The translations under genes were made by a program, and so were the position numbers. The notes beneath the pieces were generated by a model. That model was not told where the DNA came from. It searched no databases and worked only from the letters and a program-made list of their open reading frames with translations. From Forficula auricularia (lineage: Eukaryota; Arthropoda; Insecta; Dermaptera; Forficulidae), in NCBI GenBank assembly GCA_024734495.1, contig JALMQS010000128.1, forward strand, positions 22,804,875 to 22,868,874: a stretch of 64,000 bases of DNA. Reading direction: 5' to 3'. The first letter of the stretch is position 1. Every line of letters begins with the position of its first letter. Shown here piece by piece: positions 46,845 to 57,751 of this stretch.

Positions 46845-47380
46845 GCGCTTAAACTTTTTTCAATCGCGAGCCCATAGAGATTGAACATTTTTTTCCGACC
46901 CCATATTATATCGATATACCATCATTTTTACTAGCAAATCTAAATAAATATATGCTGAATCAAATCTTTATAACATACCTATTAATTATTATAATTTTAC
47001 CATTTATTAAAACACAACTACATACTTAATTACTATAAATTATTAAATAAATTATAAACAAAAATGAAACGGATCTGCTTGTTTCTTATTAAATAATGAG
47101 TCAAACATGAGCTCATCATCTTCAACATTTTTCAAACTTATTTGTATTTTGGTTTTATGGTATAATCGTCAATGCTGATAGGTATCGTAAATAAATATAT
47201 TGAATACAAAATGTCAATTTGACAAATTTTTAGAAATTCAATGACATAAATACCTCGAATTCACTAAGCTTTAATTTTTGATCGCTGTGCATGATAATTT
47301 TATCATTGTCCTTGTTGCCCTATCATTCGCGACCCCAAAATTCAGTTACGCGACCCAAAATAGTTTAAGAATCAATGTTA
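46845..47380. mobile_element. Possible hAT-type MITE
   Basis: CAGCGCTTAAACTTTTTTCA…CGCGAGCCC at the left and GCGACCCAAAATAGTTTAAG at the right resemble the CAGnGnTTnnnAACnTTTTT…CGCGACCC ends seen in many animal hAT MITEs. No target duplication is obvious. Confidence 0.45.
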
Positions 47381-49074
47381 TAGACCATGATATATTAACA
47401 AATGAAATTGACTCCATCATTTTGAATCAGCCTGTATTCTAAGAAACTCACTATTAATTGTAAAATTCGGATAATTCAATTTCCCGATGAGATTCTCGTT
47501 TGATTAATGTTTAACATATATCAAAGAGTGTATCTGATGCTTGATGTAAATAAATATAAACTCGCAAATATATGTTTCATTTATTTGCAACTCAGTTTCG
47601 AATTCCTTATCTTTATTTTCTGTTCGGATCTAAATGATCGATAATTAATTCTCTACACCACTGGTCCTTAACCTTTTTAATCCTCAAAATATGTTCAAAA
47701 TATTTTTTTATTGATATTTAAGCAATTTTGTTCAAGTTCACAATTTTGTTAACTCACATATGAATTTTTTAACAAATAAGATGAACAAAAGTACTTTTCA
47801 ATCCAAGGAAAATTTAATGAAAAAGCACACATTTCTAATATTTTTATTTTAATATTACATATATATTGAATAAGTTAAAAATTATTTTTAAACTTAGTGA
47901 AAAAATGTAGTAATATTTTTGGTTTACGCTTCTGCGCCTCCCAAAGACTGAAATAATAATTAAGGGGAGATTTTTTGGAGTTTCACAAGAAATGCTATTA
48001 ATTATAATTTATGTAATATTTCACTATAAACCATCGCAGCACTCCCTTAATCCAAACAACCCAAATTTGGGTTCTTATAGCTTATACCACTGCTCTACAT
48101 TAGGGGGTGCCCAATCATAGGCTTTCTTGGTCCAATTTTGTTGTTTTTATATATTAAGAACATGTTTATCTTCCGGCTTGAACTTTGAAATGGTAATCCT
48201 AATCCTATGATTCGGGCATATTCCCCGAAAGCTGTCGTTTTTCTTATTTGAATACATCTTTCGGGAAGTCGTCTGTTAAATATCTATTGTGAAAATCCTT
48301 TCAACTTATGTTAATTTTTAAATATTATGTTTTTTACCCCTAATGCCAATACTGAAACTAAAATCTGTTTTATTATGCCCTAATTCGGCCTCCCTGTTTG
48401 TTTGATTTAATCTATTTAATTAATCCAAGAGTACACCTATTCCTTTAGGAACTTGATTTCTTTTTCCCCTAAAGACCTTCAATTTTCTTCACCTTCGTCC
48501 ATTCCATGTAATATTAAATTTTTCATTCTGGATTCTCTATCCAAATTATTTTTTTCTTTTTCAATATTAATTTGTTGATTTAATAAAATTCAAAATTGAC
48601 AAACTTTCACTTAAAGTTTTACTATTATCTTCAGCATCCAGCTTTAATTAATTTTTCCATTCTTTTAGGATATTTTTTAGTTCACTTTTTATTCATCTTT
48701 ATTATAAAGAGTTTAATTTTTCCTTAATTATAACTTTTTATTTTTATATAAGTAAAAAATAGGAATTACATGAACCTCAGATTAGTAATCAAATTGATTT
48801 TAACCTGGTAAAAATTATTAAATTATATTTTCCTCTGTTTCCAAGGCTTTTCTTGATAGTATTTTGTTTCCAAATATACTAATATATAATGTAGAATTAC
48901 ATCGTCTTCAGTTTAGTTTAGTTTCTAATGATTTAAACCAAATTTTTCCACTCTTAAATGAAGAATATTTAAGGACCTCAAAAGTATCCGTGTTCACTCC
49001 AAGCAGTGGTAACTAAAGTCCCCTAATTTAATTATAAAAACGACCAAATTAGCCAATTTTCAAACCCTACTCAC
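47381..49074. other. 3' flank of the zinc-finger duplication and AT-rich DNA
   Basis: 47500-47665 (GATGCTTGATGTAAATAAAT, GCAACTCAGTTTCGAATTCC) is duplicated at 59330-59480, marking the right end of the segmental duplication. Beyond that no gene is seen. Confidence 0.5.
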
Positions 49075-49320
49075 TGTCACGCCAACGAAAGCACTCTGCA
49101 CGGGACCCCCTCACTCCCGAAAAATCGAACCAATGTTGCCTCCTCAATCACTCTCGACCTAAACACATTAGGAAAATCGGGCTCTCAAATTGTAAATATC
49201 TTTAATACATACATGACGCAATGTTGTCTAATTTTAGCTGCGAAAATAAAATTTTTCCTGACATCCTTATTGGTTCAAATACCTTGTATATGTGCGACAT
49301 TGGGCGTCTTGGAATCATGG
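49075..49320 (+). mobile_element. Second, degraded copy of the same LINE
   Basis: GCACTCTGCACGG…CTCACTCCCGAA…AATGTTGCCTCCTCAATCAC matches 41260-41330, and CAATGTTGTCTAATTT matches 41385-41400, continuing to a version of the SNTLKMCD…LGV segment. Many indels; a short internal fragment only. Confidence 0.75.
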
Positions 49321-49338
49321 GCGTACCCTGTCTAGGCC

Positions 49339-50604
49339 AGTGTTTTTCAACCTTTTTCATGTCGCGACCCCCTTAGTATGAAAAAAATATCGCGACCCCC
49401 TGCCATGCGCGGACCCCCCCCCCCCCCAAAGCATTGTAGATCAACATTTTTTATATGTTTATTTAATTTTTGTTTATAACATTAAATTTTAAAATTGAAG
49501 AAAATAAAGTTCTATGGGGGGGGGGGGGGTGTCTCTGACCCCCTCCCCCGCTTGGACAATTCGATCGCGACACACTTCCGAGATCAAAAGTAGATCTTAT
49601 ATACCGGCGACCGCCCCCCCCCCCCCCCCCAAATCAGAGGTCTGGATCCGCGCCTGCCCCCTGACCCCCCGCTGTTTGTAACCTGTATTTTATTACGTTA
49701 CAAATATCAAATTCGTATATCATTTTTATTAATTTTTATAATTAGGTATCGGCTAAATACACAATTATGCTTATAAGTACCTATAACAGACATATTTTTC
49801 TTAGATTCGTTTTCGTCGACTGAGTCTTTTATTGAAGAAGTGGGGTCTGAGATAAACCTCAAAGCATATACCGGGTGAGTTTTTTTTATCTTGAGACAGT
49901 CTTACCATATAACTCAAAAACAGTCAATTGTATGAAAAAAAGTTCCAAATAAAAGTTTATTTATATCGAGAGGGAAACTAAACCAAGATATTGCTTGTTG
50001 ACCTAGAACAAGCTTTCAATGGTATTATTAATTCTGGATATAAGCTATATCTAAAGATTAGATTTCTATTCTACCTTGTTAGACCTCTTAACAAACTAGA
50101 AAAAAATTACATTAATATTTATTAAAAAAAGTGTATGTATCTGTCATGACCAAATTTGACGACAAAAGCGTGTTTTTTATTTTTTAAACTATTGATATAA
50201 TTTTTGGTTAGTACCTAATGTTTATATTTAAGTCTAAGAAAGAAATGATTTTGTTGCCTATTTCTTTCTGATGTAAATTGAATATTTCTAATGGATTGAA
50301 TTCACAGGTGGTTAGTGACATAGTGAGTGAGTGAATTTGTCTGCTAGTGCCCGACCAAACGACCAAAATATCATCAACATTTGTATTTTTTAATTCCATT
50401 GAAAAAGGGAGAAATTCTCTCGAAACGTTTGGGTTATATTAAAGGATTGAAAATCGTTATCATAAAAGATTTGTATTTATTTATATTATGAATATAAATT
50501 TATTTTATTTAATTAACTTCACACCAACTGTACCTCTGTTCATGTAAAATAGTTTTTATTTCTATCTGACTACGGTAAAGAAACGGTTGAGAAACGCTGA
50601 TCCA
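49339..50604. mobile_element. Possible hAT-type element or MITE
   Basis: CAGTGTTTTTCAACCTTTTT … TCGCGACCCCC at the left and ACGGTTGAGAAACGCTG at the right are inverted-repeat-like hAT ends. The interior has long C- and G-runs and no transposase. Flanking bases do not match as a target duplication. Confidence 0.4.
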
Positions 50605-50829
50605 CCTAACAAAAAAAAATTAGAATATTCAAAATTGACATTAAAAGATTTATTCTCAATTTCCCGGAAAAAATAGGAAATGAATATGGAAATCTTCAAA
50701 TATGTTAATACAAGTGTTTTTTATTATTAATATACAAGTTCAAGTGGCCGATAGAAATGGAATTTAAATTTCTAAGAAAATTACAAAAAGGTGTCATCTA
50801 TTAGATCTGAGATGGAATGGATGATTTCT

Positions 50830-51200
50830 TTACCTTAGAGGGTCAAGTATTGTAATCCTGCATGAAAAAAGTATTTGTTTTATCTACAAATTTGAAAAAC
50901 GGCTGAAACTATTTTGAAAAAAATAATTGAGCAAAATCATGTCGTTTTGGTCTACAAAAATTTATTAATAAATTAACATATAAAAATTATATATTACCAG
51001 ATATTAATTGTTTTGTCAAAATGTCTCTTAAGTATATGTTACCAAATTTTGTATACGTTCTCTCTAGCTCAAAAACTATATAGTGTGAATATCAAAACAA
51101 AATTTTTTCACATTTAGATTCTTTATAATGAAATTAAGAGTCGATTTTCAGATTTTGGCTGAAATCGAACCCAAAATAAGGGGGGGGGGAGCTCTTAAAT
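50830..51200 (+). repeat. Dispersed repeat, inverted copy of 18790-19240
   Basis: AACGGCTGAAACTATTTTGA, TGTTTTGTCAAAATGTCTCT and AAACTATATAGTGTGAATAT mirror 18950-19180. Confidence 0.7.
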
Positions 51201-51385
51201 AAAATAAAATGAAATATACTATAAAATGAACTTATAGTAAAAAAAAGAGAGATGGCCAAAATTGGGTGGTTCAAAAAATAGAACTATATGACAAAATTTA
51301 ACTATAAAAAAACTGAATATATTTTTGAAAAGAACATAAAATAAATTTTTTTAGTGTGTTTTAAACATTTATCAGACAAATGGCG

Positions 51386-51719
51386 TTGCTGGAGATGTTC
51401 CCGGAAGTTTACTCTTCGCGTTAATTCAGATGGAATAGAGATTTAGGTCGACGTTTGAAAACCTTTTCTTTTTTAGGTATCCCCAAAGGAAAAACCACGT
51501 CTTCTCTTAAACCGATCAAACGCCCAGGAAACATTTCCCCCAAAATTCCGAGTGAACGTCGTGCTGTGTGAGCTGTTTCCCCGTCCTTTTCAAACCACAG
51601 GGTTTCAAACATCGACCTCGCAATCTCTTTAGAATTTGAAGGAAAGGATCCGATAGGAAATCGACGCTATTCTGCCTGAACTAACGCGGAGAGTAAACTT
51701 CCGGGTACGTCTCCAGCAA
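51386..51719 (-). mobile_element. Deleted IS630/Tc1-type element with ~45-bp TIRs
   Basis: The left end TTGCTGGAGATGTTCCCGGA and reverse complement of the right end TTGCTGGAGACGTACCCGGA continue matching through AGTTTACTCTNCGCGTTA (about 38-45 bases). Between them on the minus strand (51421-51620) is a transposase remnant: WFEKDGETAHTARRSLGILG then EMFPGRLIGLREDV, matching the QDGATAHTA…LREMFPGRxISLRGDV block that holds the second catalytic Asp. The SPDLTPxD block is deleted. Non-autonomous derivative. Confidence 0.75.
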
Positions 51720-52566
51720 TGTATTGACAATCCCCTAATACCTCTTTGCATTCGTTAATTGAAATTATGAACCGAATCGAAACATTTTATTATAGGTTAG
51801 GCATTCCAAAGGTACGCCTGCAGGGTAGGACTGACCCGCAACATCAATCTTTTTCAAGACTTTAATTAATTAATATTAAATCCGCTCCTGAGTATTTCCC
51901 AAATCTCGAAATTTTTGTTTTACTATTTGATGAAACACTCTGATGGAAAGAATTTGTAATTAATATTTCTGTTAGGCTCAAAGAACAAAAACGCTCATTG
52001 AGCGAAAAAACGTCCACAACGATTTCTGGCTAACTCAAACCCTATACTGGTTGTATCATCTAACGTTCAAACCTGTTGTGGCTTTTCTTAATAACCACAA
52101 CGCATAGAGGCCAAATTCATTTTTGATAATTTCTCTTTAGTATTCTAATCAAGGAGCTAAGGAGGAACAGCTAGGCTAGAAAAGCAGGAGTGGGGGTGTC
52201 TCCAGTCAGGACAGGCATTTCCCCTCCAGCCGCCATCTTGCGATTGGCACAAAACCTTCTCCTCCCATCTGAACGTATGTTAATATTATCCATCTTTAAG
52301 ACAGTTCTTTTTATTATTAACAGTGATAAAAAACAAGTTTGATTTTCTTTATATATTTTTTGTTTTTTATTAAAAGTGTTTATGTTTTAGATTAGACTGT
52401 ATATATTTTAATTTTCCTTAAAAACAATAAACTAGTTTCAAGTTTTTTGACACTAGAGTTAGGTTAATTGACGCACTTTACGGGTATTTATTCTATTTCT
52501 CATGTTCCAAATATTAATTCGGCAAAATCTATACTAAAGTGAACGTTTTTAAATAAATATTTAATT

Positions 52567-53204
52567 ATGCCAGTATCATGTTCAGCGTATGGATGCACTA
52601 ATCGCTTTAATCTCAAAAGCAAAAGGCTACGAAATGAAGCTGAATCAGAAAAAAATAACTTTTCACAAGTAGCATAGCATAATTTATTAAACTATTATTA
52701 AACTTAATAAATATTAGGATTTGAAATTTTATTAAAATCACACATAATTAACTAAGATTATTTATTGAACACGAATAAATAATTATAGTTAATTATATGT
52801 GATTTTAATAACATTTCAAATCCTAATAAAATCAATCATAAAAATAAAAACTTCTACTGCTACATTAGTAATTAATAAAAATTATGTGAGTTTATTTTAT
52901 TTTTGCACAAATGATGCTGTTAACAAAATTTTTTTATTACACATACAAATATTGATGAAAATTATTAAAGAAAAGATGATTTTTAAAATTGACCAAATGT
53001 TTTAGATTTCCCAAAAAGCCCGAAAGAAGAGCGCTATGGGTAGCCGCTGTACGAAGACAAGATTGGCAGCCGTCCCAATATTCACTCCTCTGCTCAGAAC
53101 ATTTTACAGAAGAAAGTTTTGATCGAACCTCTTTATCATGTGTTCGCTTAAGGGAAGATGCTGTACCCTCAATATTTCCAGCATTTCCTAGTTATTTACA
53201 AAAA
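52567..53204 (+). pseudogene. THAP-domain exons, frameshifted copy (unit 1)
   Basis: The same two exons as the intact unit 1.32 kb downstream: exon 1 from 52567, exon 2 at 53006-53204. Exon 1 lacks two A residues in the A-run (7 instead of 9) and has one extra base at its donor (CAAGTAGCAT versus CAAGTACAT), so it cannot join exon 2 in frame and hits TAG. Exon 2 appears identical to the downstream copy. Confidence 0.75.
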
Positions 53205-53890
53205 GTAAGTATGAATACTTGAATAGTATTAGATCAATAAATATTTATTTATAAATATCATCACAAGAAATGTCGTGCATGTAATATTGAAAGAGTCATA
53301 TTTATTAATTAAGCAAACTGGTATCAGGCATATTAACGTTGTCATGAATTTTTCAAGATTTCAATCACCTACCATTTCCACCCCTTTAGGGCTGAAGTCG
53401 CCAAAAACTACTCCGTTCTTGTTTACATCAAGACTGAATTTAGTGCCAAATTTTATTGCAATCGGTTGAATGCAAGGAGCTAAGGAGGAACAGCTAGGCT
53501 AGAAAAGCAGGAGTGGGGGTGTCTCCAGTCAGGACAGGCATTTCCCCTCCAGCCGCCATCTTGCGATTGGCACAAAACCTTCTCCTCCCATCTGAACGTA
53601 TGTTAATATTATCCATCTTTAAGACAGTTCTTTTTATTATTAACAGTGATAAAAAACAAGTTTGATTTTCTTTATATATTTTTTGTTTTTTTATTAAAAG
53701 TGTTTATGTTTTAGATTAGACTGTATATATTTTAATTTTCCTTAAAAACAATAAACTAGTTTCAAGTTTTTTGACACTAGAGTTAGGTTAATTGACGCAC
53801 TTTACGGGTATTTATTCTATTTCTCATGTTCCAAATATTAATTCGGCAAAATCTATACTAAAGTGAACGTTTTTAAATAAATATTTAATT

Positions 53891-53994
53891 ATGCCAGTAT
53901 CATGTTCAGCGTATGGATGCACTAATCGCTTTAATCTCAAAAGCAAAAGGCTACGAAATGAAGCTGAATCAGAAAAAAAAATAACTTTTCACAA
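53891..53994 (+). CDS. THAP-domain protein exon 1 (unit 2)
   Basis: Encodes MPVSCSAYGCTNRFNLKSKR and continues to EKKITFH, ending CACAA|GTACAT (phase 2). The C-x4-C pair (CSAYGC) followed by NRF is the N-terminal half of a THAP zinc-coordinating DNA-binding domain (C2CH). Spliced to 54331-54529 it gives HKFPKKPERR, the expected THAP sequence around the HxFP motif. THAP domains occur in P-element transposases and in proteins domesticated from them. Confidence 0.75.
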
Positions 53995-54330
53995 GTACAT
54001 AGCATAATTTATTAAACTATTATTAAACTTAATAAATATTAGGATTTGAAATTTTATTAAAATCACACATAATTAACTAAGATTATTTATTGAACACGAA
54101 TAAATAATTATAGTTAATTATATGTGATTTTAATAACATTTCAAATCCTAATAAAATCAATCATAAAAATAAAAACTTCTACTGCTACATTAGTAATTAA
54201 TAAAAATTATGTGAGTTTATTTTATTTTTGCACAAATGATGCTGTTAACAAAATTTTTTTATTACACATACAAATATTGATGAAAATTATTAAAGAAAAG
54301 ATGATTTTTAAAATTGACCAAATGTTTTAG

Positions 54331-54529
54331 ATTTCCCAAAAAGCCCGAAAGAAGAGCGCTATGGGTAGCCGCTGTACGAAGACAAGATTGGCAGCCGTCC
54401 CAATATTCACTCCTCTGCTCAGAACATTTTACAGAAGAAAGTTTTGATCGAACCTCTTTATCATGTGTTCGCTTAAGGGAAGATGCTGTACCCTCAATAT
54501 TTCCAGCATTTCCTAGTTATTTACAAAAA
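54331..54529 (+). CDS. THAP-domain protein exon 2 (unit 2)
   Basis: Acceptor AATGTTTTAG; encodes FPKKPERRALWVAAVRRQDW, then LLCSEHF (the C-x2-H pair) and AVPSIF, the conserved AVPTIF-like box that closes a THAP domain; donor CAAAAA|GTAAGT. Exons 1 and 2 together give 101 residues with all four zinc ligands and the HKFP, W and P landmarks. No catalytic transposase domain follows within the unit; the next exon is not seen. The donor implies a longer transcript or a gene whose remainder was lost. Confidence 0.8.
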
Positions 54530-55439
54530 GTAAGTATGAATACTTGAATAGTATTAGATCAATAAATATTTATTTATAAATATCATCACAAGAAATGTCG
54601 TGCATGTAATATTGAAAGAGTCATATTTATTAATTAAGCAAACTGGTATCAGGCATATTAACGTTGTCATGAATTTTTCAAGATTTCAATCACCTACCAT
54701 TTCCACCCCTTTAGGGCTGAAGTCGCCAAAAACTACTCCGTTCTTGTTTACATCAAGACTGAATTTAGTGCCAAATTTTATTGCAATCGGTTGAATGTTA
54801 CACATATACATTACATAATAAACTTTTGAACGGAGGGTGGTTTTGGGGTCTACGAACCATGATCGGGGAAACTATGATGGAATTTTTCGGAAGTTGCACC
54901 ATGAGAGTGAGCCCAATAGGTATATTTCTTCGAAATCTACCTAATAATGGGTACAGGTGCGCTCTTTGTTTTATCAAATTTTTACTGAAAGTAGCTATTT
55001 AAATTCATTGCAGATCTAAGAAATAACATTTTTGAATATTTATTTATATATATGTTCTACTTAAGAACCTTATTATTTAAAGATATATAGTTTAAACTAT
55101 ATAAATATTAGCATTGCTCTTATGGGCATTCTCTATTCTTGCCAATTGCAAGATGGCGGCTGGTGACGTCATGTGGAGACACTTTCTCGAGCTAGCCTTC
55201 CCTCCCTACCTCCCTGATTAAATGGATAAATAAGGGGAAAAATAAGTTCCACAAAATAGGAGCGAGAGGTCAACCGGGCACAAATTTAATTCCTAAATTA
55301 ATTACTTATGAAAACTATTGGAAATTGAAGAAAAATTAACTATCTATCTTTTACATTTAGTCATGAGAATATTTGAATATTTTATTTAATCTAAAATATT
55401 GGTTTTATTTTCTACTTTTTGTTTTAGTTTTTTTTGAAT

Positions 55440-55614
55440 ATTGTCACGTGACTCACTTCACTACTGCCATCTGCAGATTTGAAATTGAAACTTCCATTTA
55501 TTGTTTCAAGTCCTATTTTACCATTTATCTGTCATTTAATACAATAGTTTTTAATATTAAACAATTTCTTTTTTTGTTTATTCAATTAAAATATTTTCAA
55601 TATATATAAACATA
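55440..55614 (+). promoter_or_regulatory. Upstream region of zinc-finger gene B
   Basis: Homologous to the last ~180 bases before zinc-finger gene A (shared CTGCCATCTGCA, ATTTTACCATT, AATATTAAACAATTT). It carries a CACGTGAC E-box and TATATATAA about 10 bases before the ATG. It begins shortly after the right end of the THAP unit at about 55221. Confidence 0.4.
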
Positions 55615-55684
55615 ATGGATACATTTAGAATTGTTGATATCAATAAAATTCTCAACAATCCAAACAATTATCCTATTCATAAAG
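55615..55684 (+). CDS. Zinc-finger gene B exon 1
   Basis: First coding exon of the downstream paralogue: 23 codons, MDTFRIVDINKILNNPNNYP then IHK, plus one base, ending at CATAAAG|GTTAGT. It is in frame with exon 2 (phase 1). The start is the first ATG after a shared upstream region, and the same start is preserved in the paralogue at 44569. Intron 1 is about 1.86 kb because a Helitron-like element has inserted into it. Confidence 0.7.
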
Positions 55685-56149
55685 GTTAGTAGGTTATGTT
55701 TAATTTATCAAATAATTTAAAATATCACATTTAGAGAATAATTACTATCTATTTGTATTATATATTAATCAAAATATAAGCTATTTATCTCTCTATGAGG
55801 GACATTCATAGATATATTAATTTCAAAGTGAAAAAATTAGGTTATATTCTGCTTGGTGCAAATAAACACATAGGGTATCTTATATTATTAAATGAGCAAA
55901 AATTATATCCGGTCGGGTTCTCGAAAACGGCTCTAATGATTTGGATGAAATTCACTGGTTAGCAGGGTTTTGTGTTGGACATTCGATCTGTCACGTTCTC
56001 ATCTTTGGCTAACTTGTTTTTGATGGGTTTTTTGTTAATTGAAATAATTATTCACAAGTGGTTGTTTCGATAAAAATGTATATTTACATTTTTATTCAAT
56101 TTCCTTTAATAATCAATTGGTTTTTTAATTTTAAATTGTACTTGAAAAT

Positions 56150-56440
56150 TTGAACCAAACTCGTTCCAAGAGGGAGTACAACCTTACCTGAAGAACAGAC
56201 CACACTTGTCGCAGAAGAAACCATTGATTCTCAAGAAAGTGGACCAGGGTCACATGAATCAGCGACTATCGAACCAGCCTCGCCCCAGCAACAAGATACT
56301 TCATTCTATTGATGGTTCTCCGATCAGTGTCCCTCGTTTGTTCTGAGTATCGATTCTCTGGACGACCTCAACTCTTGTAAAAAAAATCTTATCTTGAAGA
56401 CTATAAACTATGTATAATTTTGGAGGGGGAGAATGTAATA
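56150..56440 (+). mobile_element. LTR retrotransposon pol 3' end and polypurine tract
   Basis: An open tail TLPEEQTTLVAEETIDSQES…SPQQQDTSFY-stop is followed about 90 bases later by TTTGGAGGGGGAGAA|TGTAATAATT, the classic arrangement of a Ty3/copia polypurine tract abutting an LTR that starts TGTAAT. It lies inside the Helitron-like element in zinc-finger gene B intron 1. Fragment only. Confidence 0.5.
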
Positions 56441-56466
56441 ATTAAAATTAATTACTGTAGTTAATC

Positions 56467-56892
56467 AGGTACTTACGTACTAACGCCACCGCAGTGTAGC
56501 TGCTACAGTTTTTAAATTTCGCCAATCTACACCTAAAATTTTTTAGATAAATCATAAAATAGAATAAATCAGTTCCCCTCTGTCAAAAAACAACTTGAAT
56601 AGGTTCGATTAGATAAAAAATGCGGGTACATTAACGCCCCCGCAAGGTTTGTTTGGGAACACATTTTTTTATCTAATCGAACCGAGATCATAAACCGAAC
56701 CTATTCAAGTTGTTTGCAAGGTTTGTTTGGGAACGTATTTTTTTATCTAATCAAACCGAAATCATAAACCGAACCTATTCAAGTTGTTTTTTGAGTTATT
56801 TTATGATTTATCTCAAAAATTTTAGGTGTAGATTGGCGAAATTTAAAAACCGCCAATACTGTAGCTGCGGTGGCGTTAATACGTAAGTACCT
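56467..56892. mobile_element. 426-bp foldback element inside Helitron-like C
   Basis: AGGTACTTACGTACTAACGC at the left and AGGTACTTACGTATTAACGC (right end, reversed) begin inverted repeats about 100 bases long (shared AAATTTCGCCAATCTACACC). The centre has two direct copies of TTTTTTATCTAATCGAACC…ATAAACCGAACCTATTCAAG. Flanking bases do not give a clear TSD; it may instead be part of an LTR beginning at 56434. Confidence 0.6.
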
Positions 56893-57544
56893 AATTATTA
56901 CTATATATTAAAAGTTTTAATCAATTTAATTGATTGAAAATCAAGTTTTAAATCCCACAAATATTAAATATTAGAATTTGATAATTTAATTAATTATAAA
57001 ACTCGGAAAATGACAAATTGTTATTTAATTAAAAAAAATTATTATACGGTATTTATTTATATTCCTAAATAAACATAATCTGTGTGGGTCACTAGAAGAC
57101 TAGAAATGCAAAAACTGGGTGGGAGGGTGGTGGTGGAGATTACGGAAGTGGTGGTGGTGGGAGTGGGACGAGGTGGGGATTTTCAGGAGGGGGTGGAGGT
57201 GGCAGTCGGGGGGTGAGTGTGGGGTTCGGGGGTAGGGGGTCCAGGGGGCTTGTAGTATATATATAACTTTTAACTTGAAGCAAAACGTTACCGAGCATCG
57301 CTCGGTGGGCAGGTACTATATATATATATATATATATATATAAGATTAATATATATATATATATATATTAATACCTCCATTATAATATTACAATTTTCTC
57401 ATGATATTAACTATTAATTCATCTCTAGAAAATATTTATTATAACTGTCAAATTAATGTAAAATTAGTTGTTTTTTTTTTTATTAAATCATAAATCTTAG
57501 ATAAGGATTCAAGAAAATACCAATTGAATTGTGTTTTATTTCAG

Positions 57545-57682
57545 GGCCACTTCATCCCTGTTGCTATTGCAGTATGATCTTTATAAGCGAAGCATTTCTA
57601 GAAAAGCATCAAAAGAAATGCTTTAATATGAAAATATATAGCCTATTAAAAAATCAGTTAAATATTACTGCATCAAAAAAAG
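57545..57682 (+). CDS. Zinc-finger gene B exon 2 (C2HC finger)
   Basis: Acceptor TTTATTTCAG, donor AAAAAAAG|GTAAAT, phase 1 on both sides. It encodes an atypical C-x2-C-x12-H-x3-C finger (CCYCSMIFISEAFLEKHQKK then C) and a basic linker ending NITASKK. It is identical in length to the partner exon at 45394-45531. Confidence 0.75.
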
Positions 57683-57751
57683 GTAAATTTAATCCTTAAT
57701 TTGCAGTGAAATCCATTTTGAAAATGATTTAAAATTTTGTAATTCATTCAG

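Larger units (their letters stand above)
52150..54797 (+). repeat. Tandem duplication of a 1.32-kb THAP unit
   Basis: 52150-53472 is repeated head-to-tail at 53473-54797, with only three small indels seen (one T, two A, one G) and otherwise near identity, introns and flanks included. The junction GAATG|CAAGGAGCTAAGG shows where unit 1 meets unit 2. Confidence 0.9.
52146..55221 (+). mobile_element. Putative THAP/P-superfamily element with inverted termini
   Basis: The left end (TAATCAAGGAGCTAAGGAGG … AGCCGCCATCTTGCGATTGG) and the reverse complement of the right end (TAATCAGGGAGGTAGGGAGG … AGCCGCCATCTTGCAATTGG) match over about 80-100 bases with gaps. They bracket the tandem THAP units plus 54798-55130. 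Together with a THAP domain, this suggests a P-element-superfamily transposon that lost its catalytic part. No convincing target-site duplication was found. The CCGCCATCTTG in both ends resembles a YY1 site and may act as promoter. The alternative is a host THAP gene with an inverted promoter duplicate. Confidence 0.5.
55878..57317 (+). mobile_element. Helitron-like element C in zinc-finger gene B intron 1
   Basis: 5' A|TCTTATATTATTAAATGAGC, GTTCTCGAAAACGGCTCTAA block, G-rich tract (57110-57245), 3' hairpin ACCGAGC-ATC-GCTCGGT and GGGCAGGTACT. The paralogous intron in gene A lacks it (AATAAACATACGG joins TATATATATAAAGATT), so both ends are supported by an empty site. It carries an LTR retrotransposon tail and a 426-bp foldback inside. 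Confidence 0.7.

Noticed and set aside
49339..50604. Confident hAT element
   Set aside because: The ends look right but no 8-bp target duplication is found, so it is kept only at low confidence.
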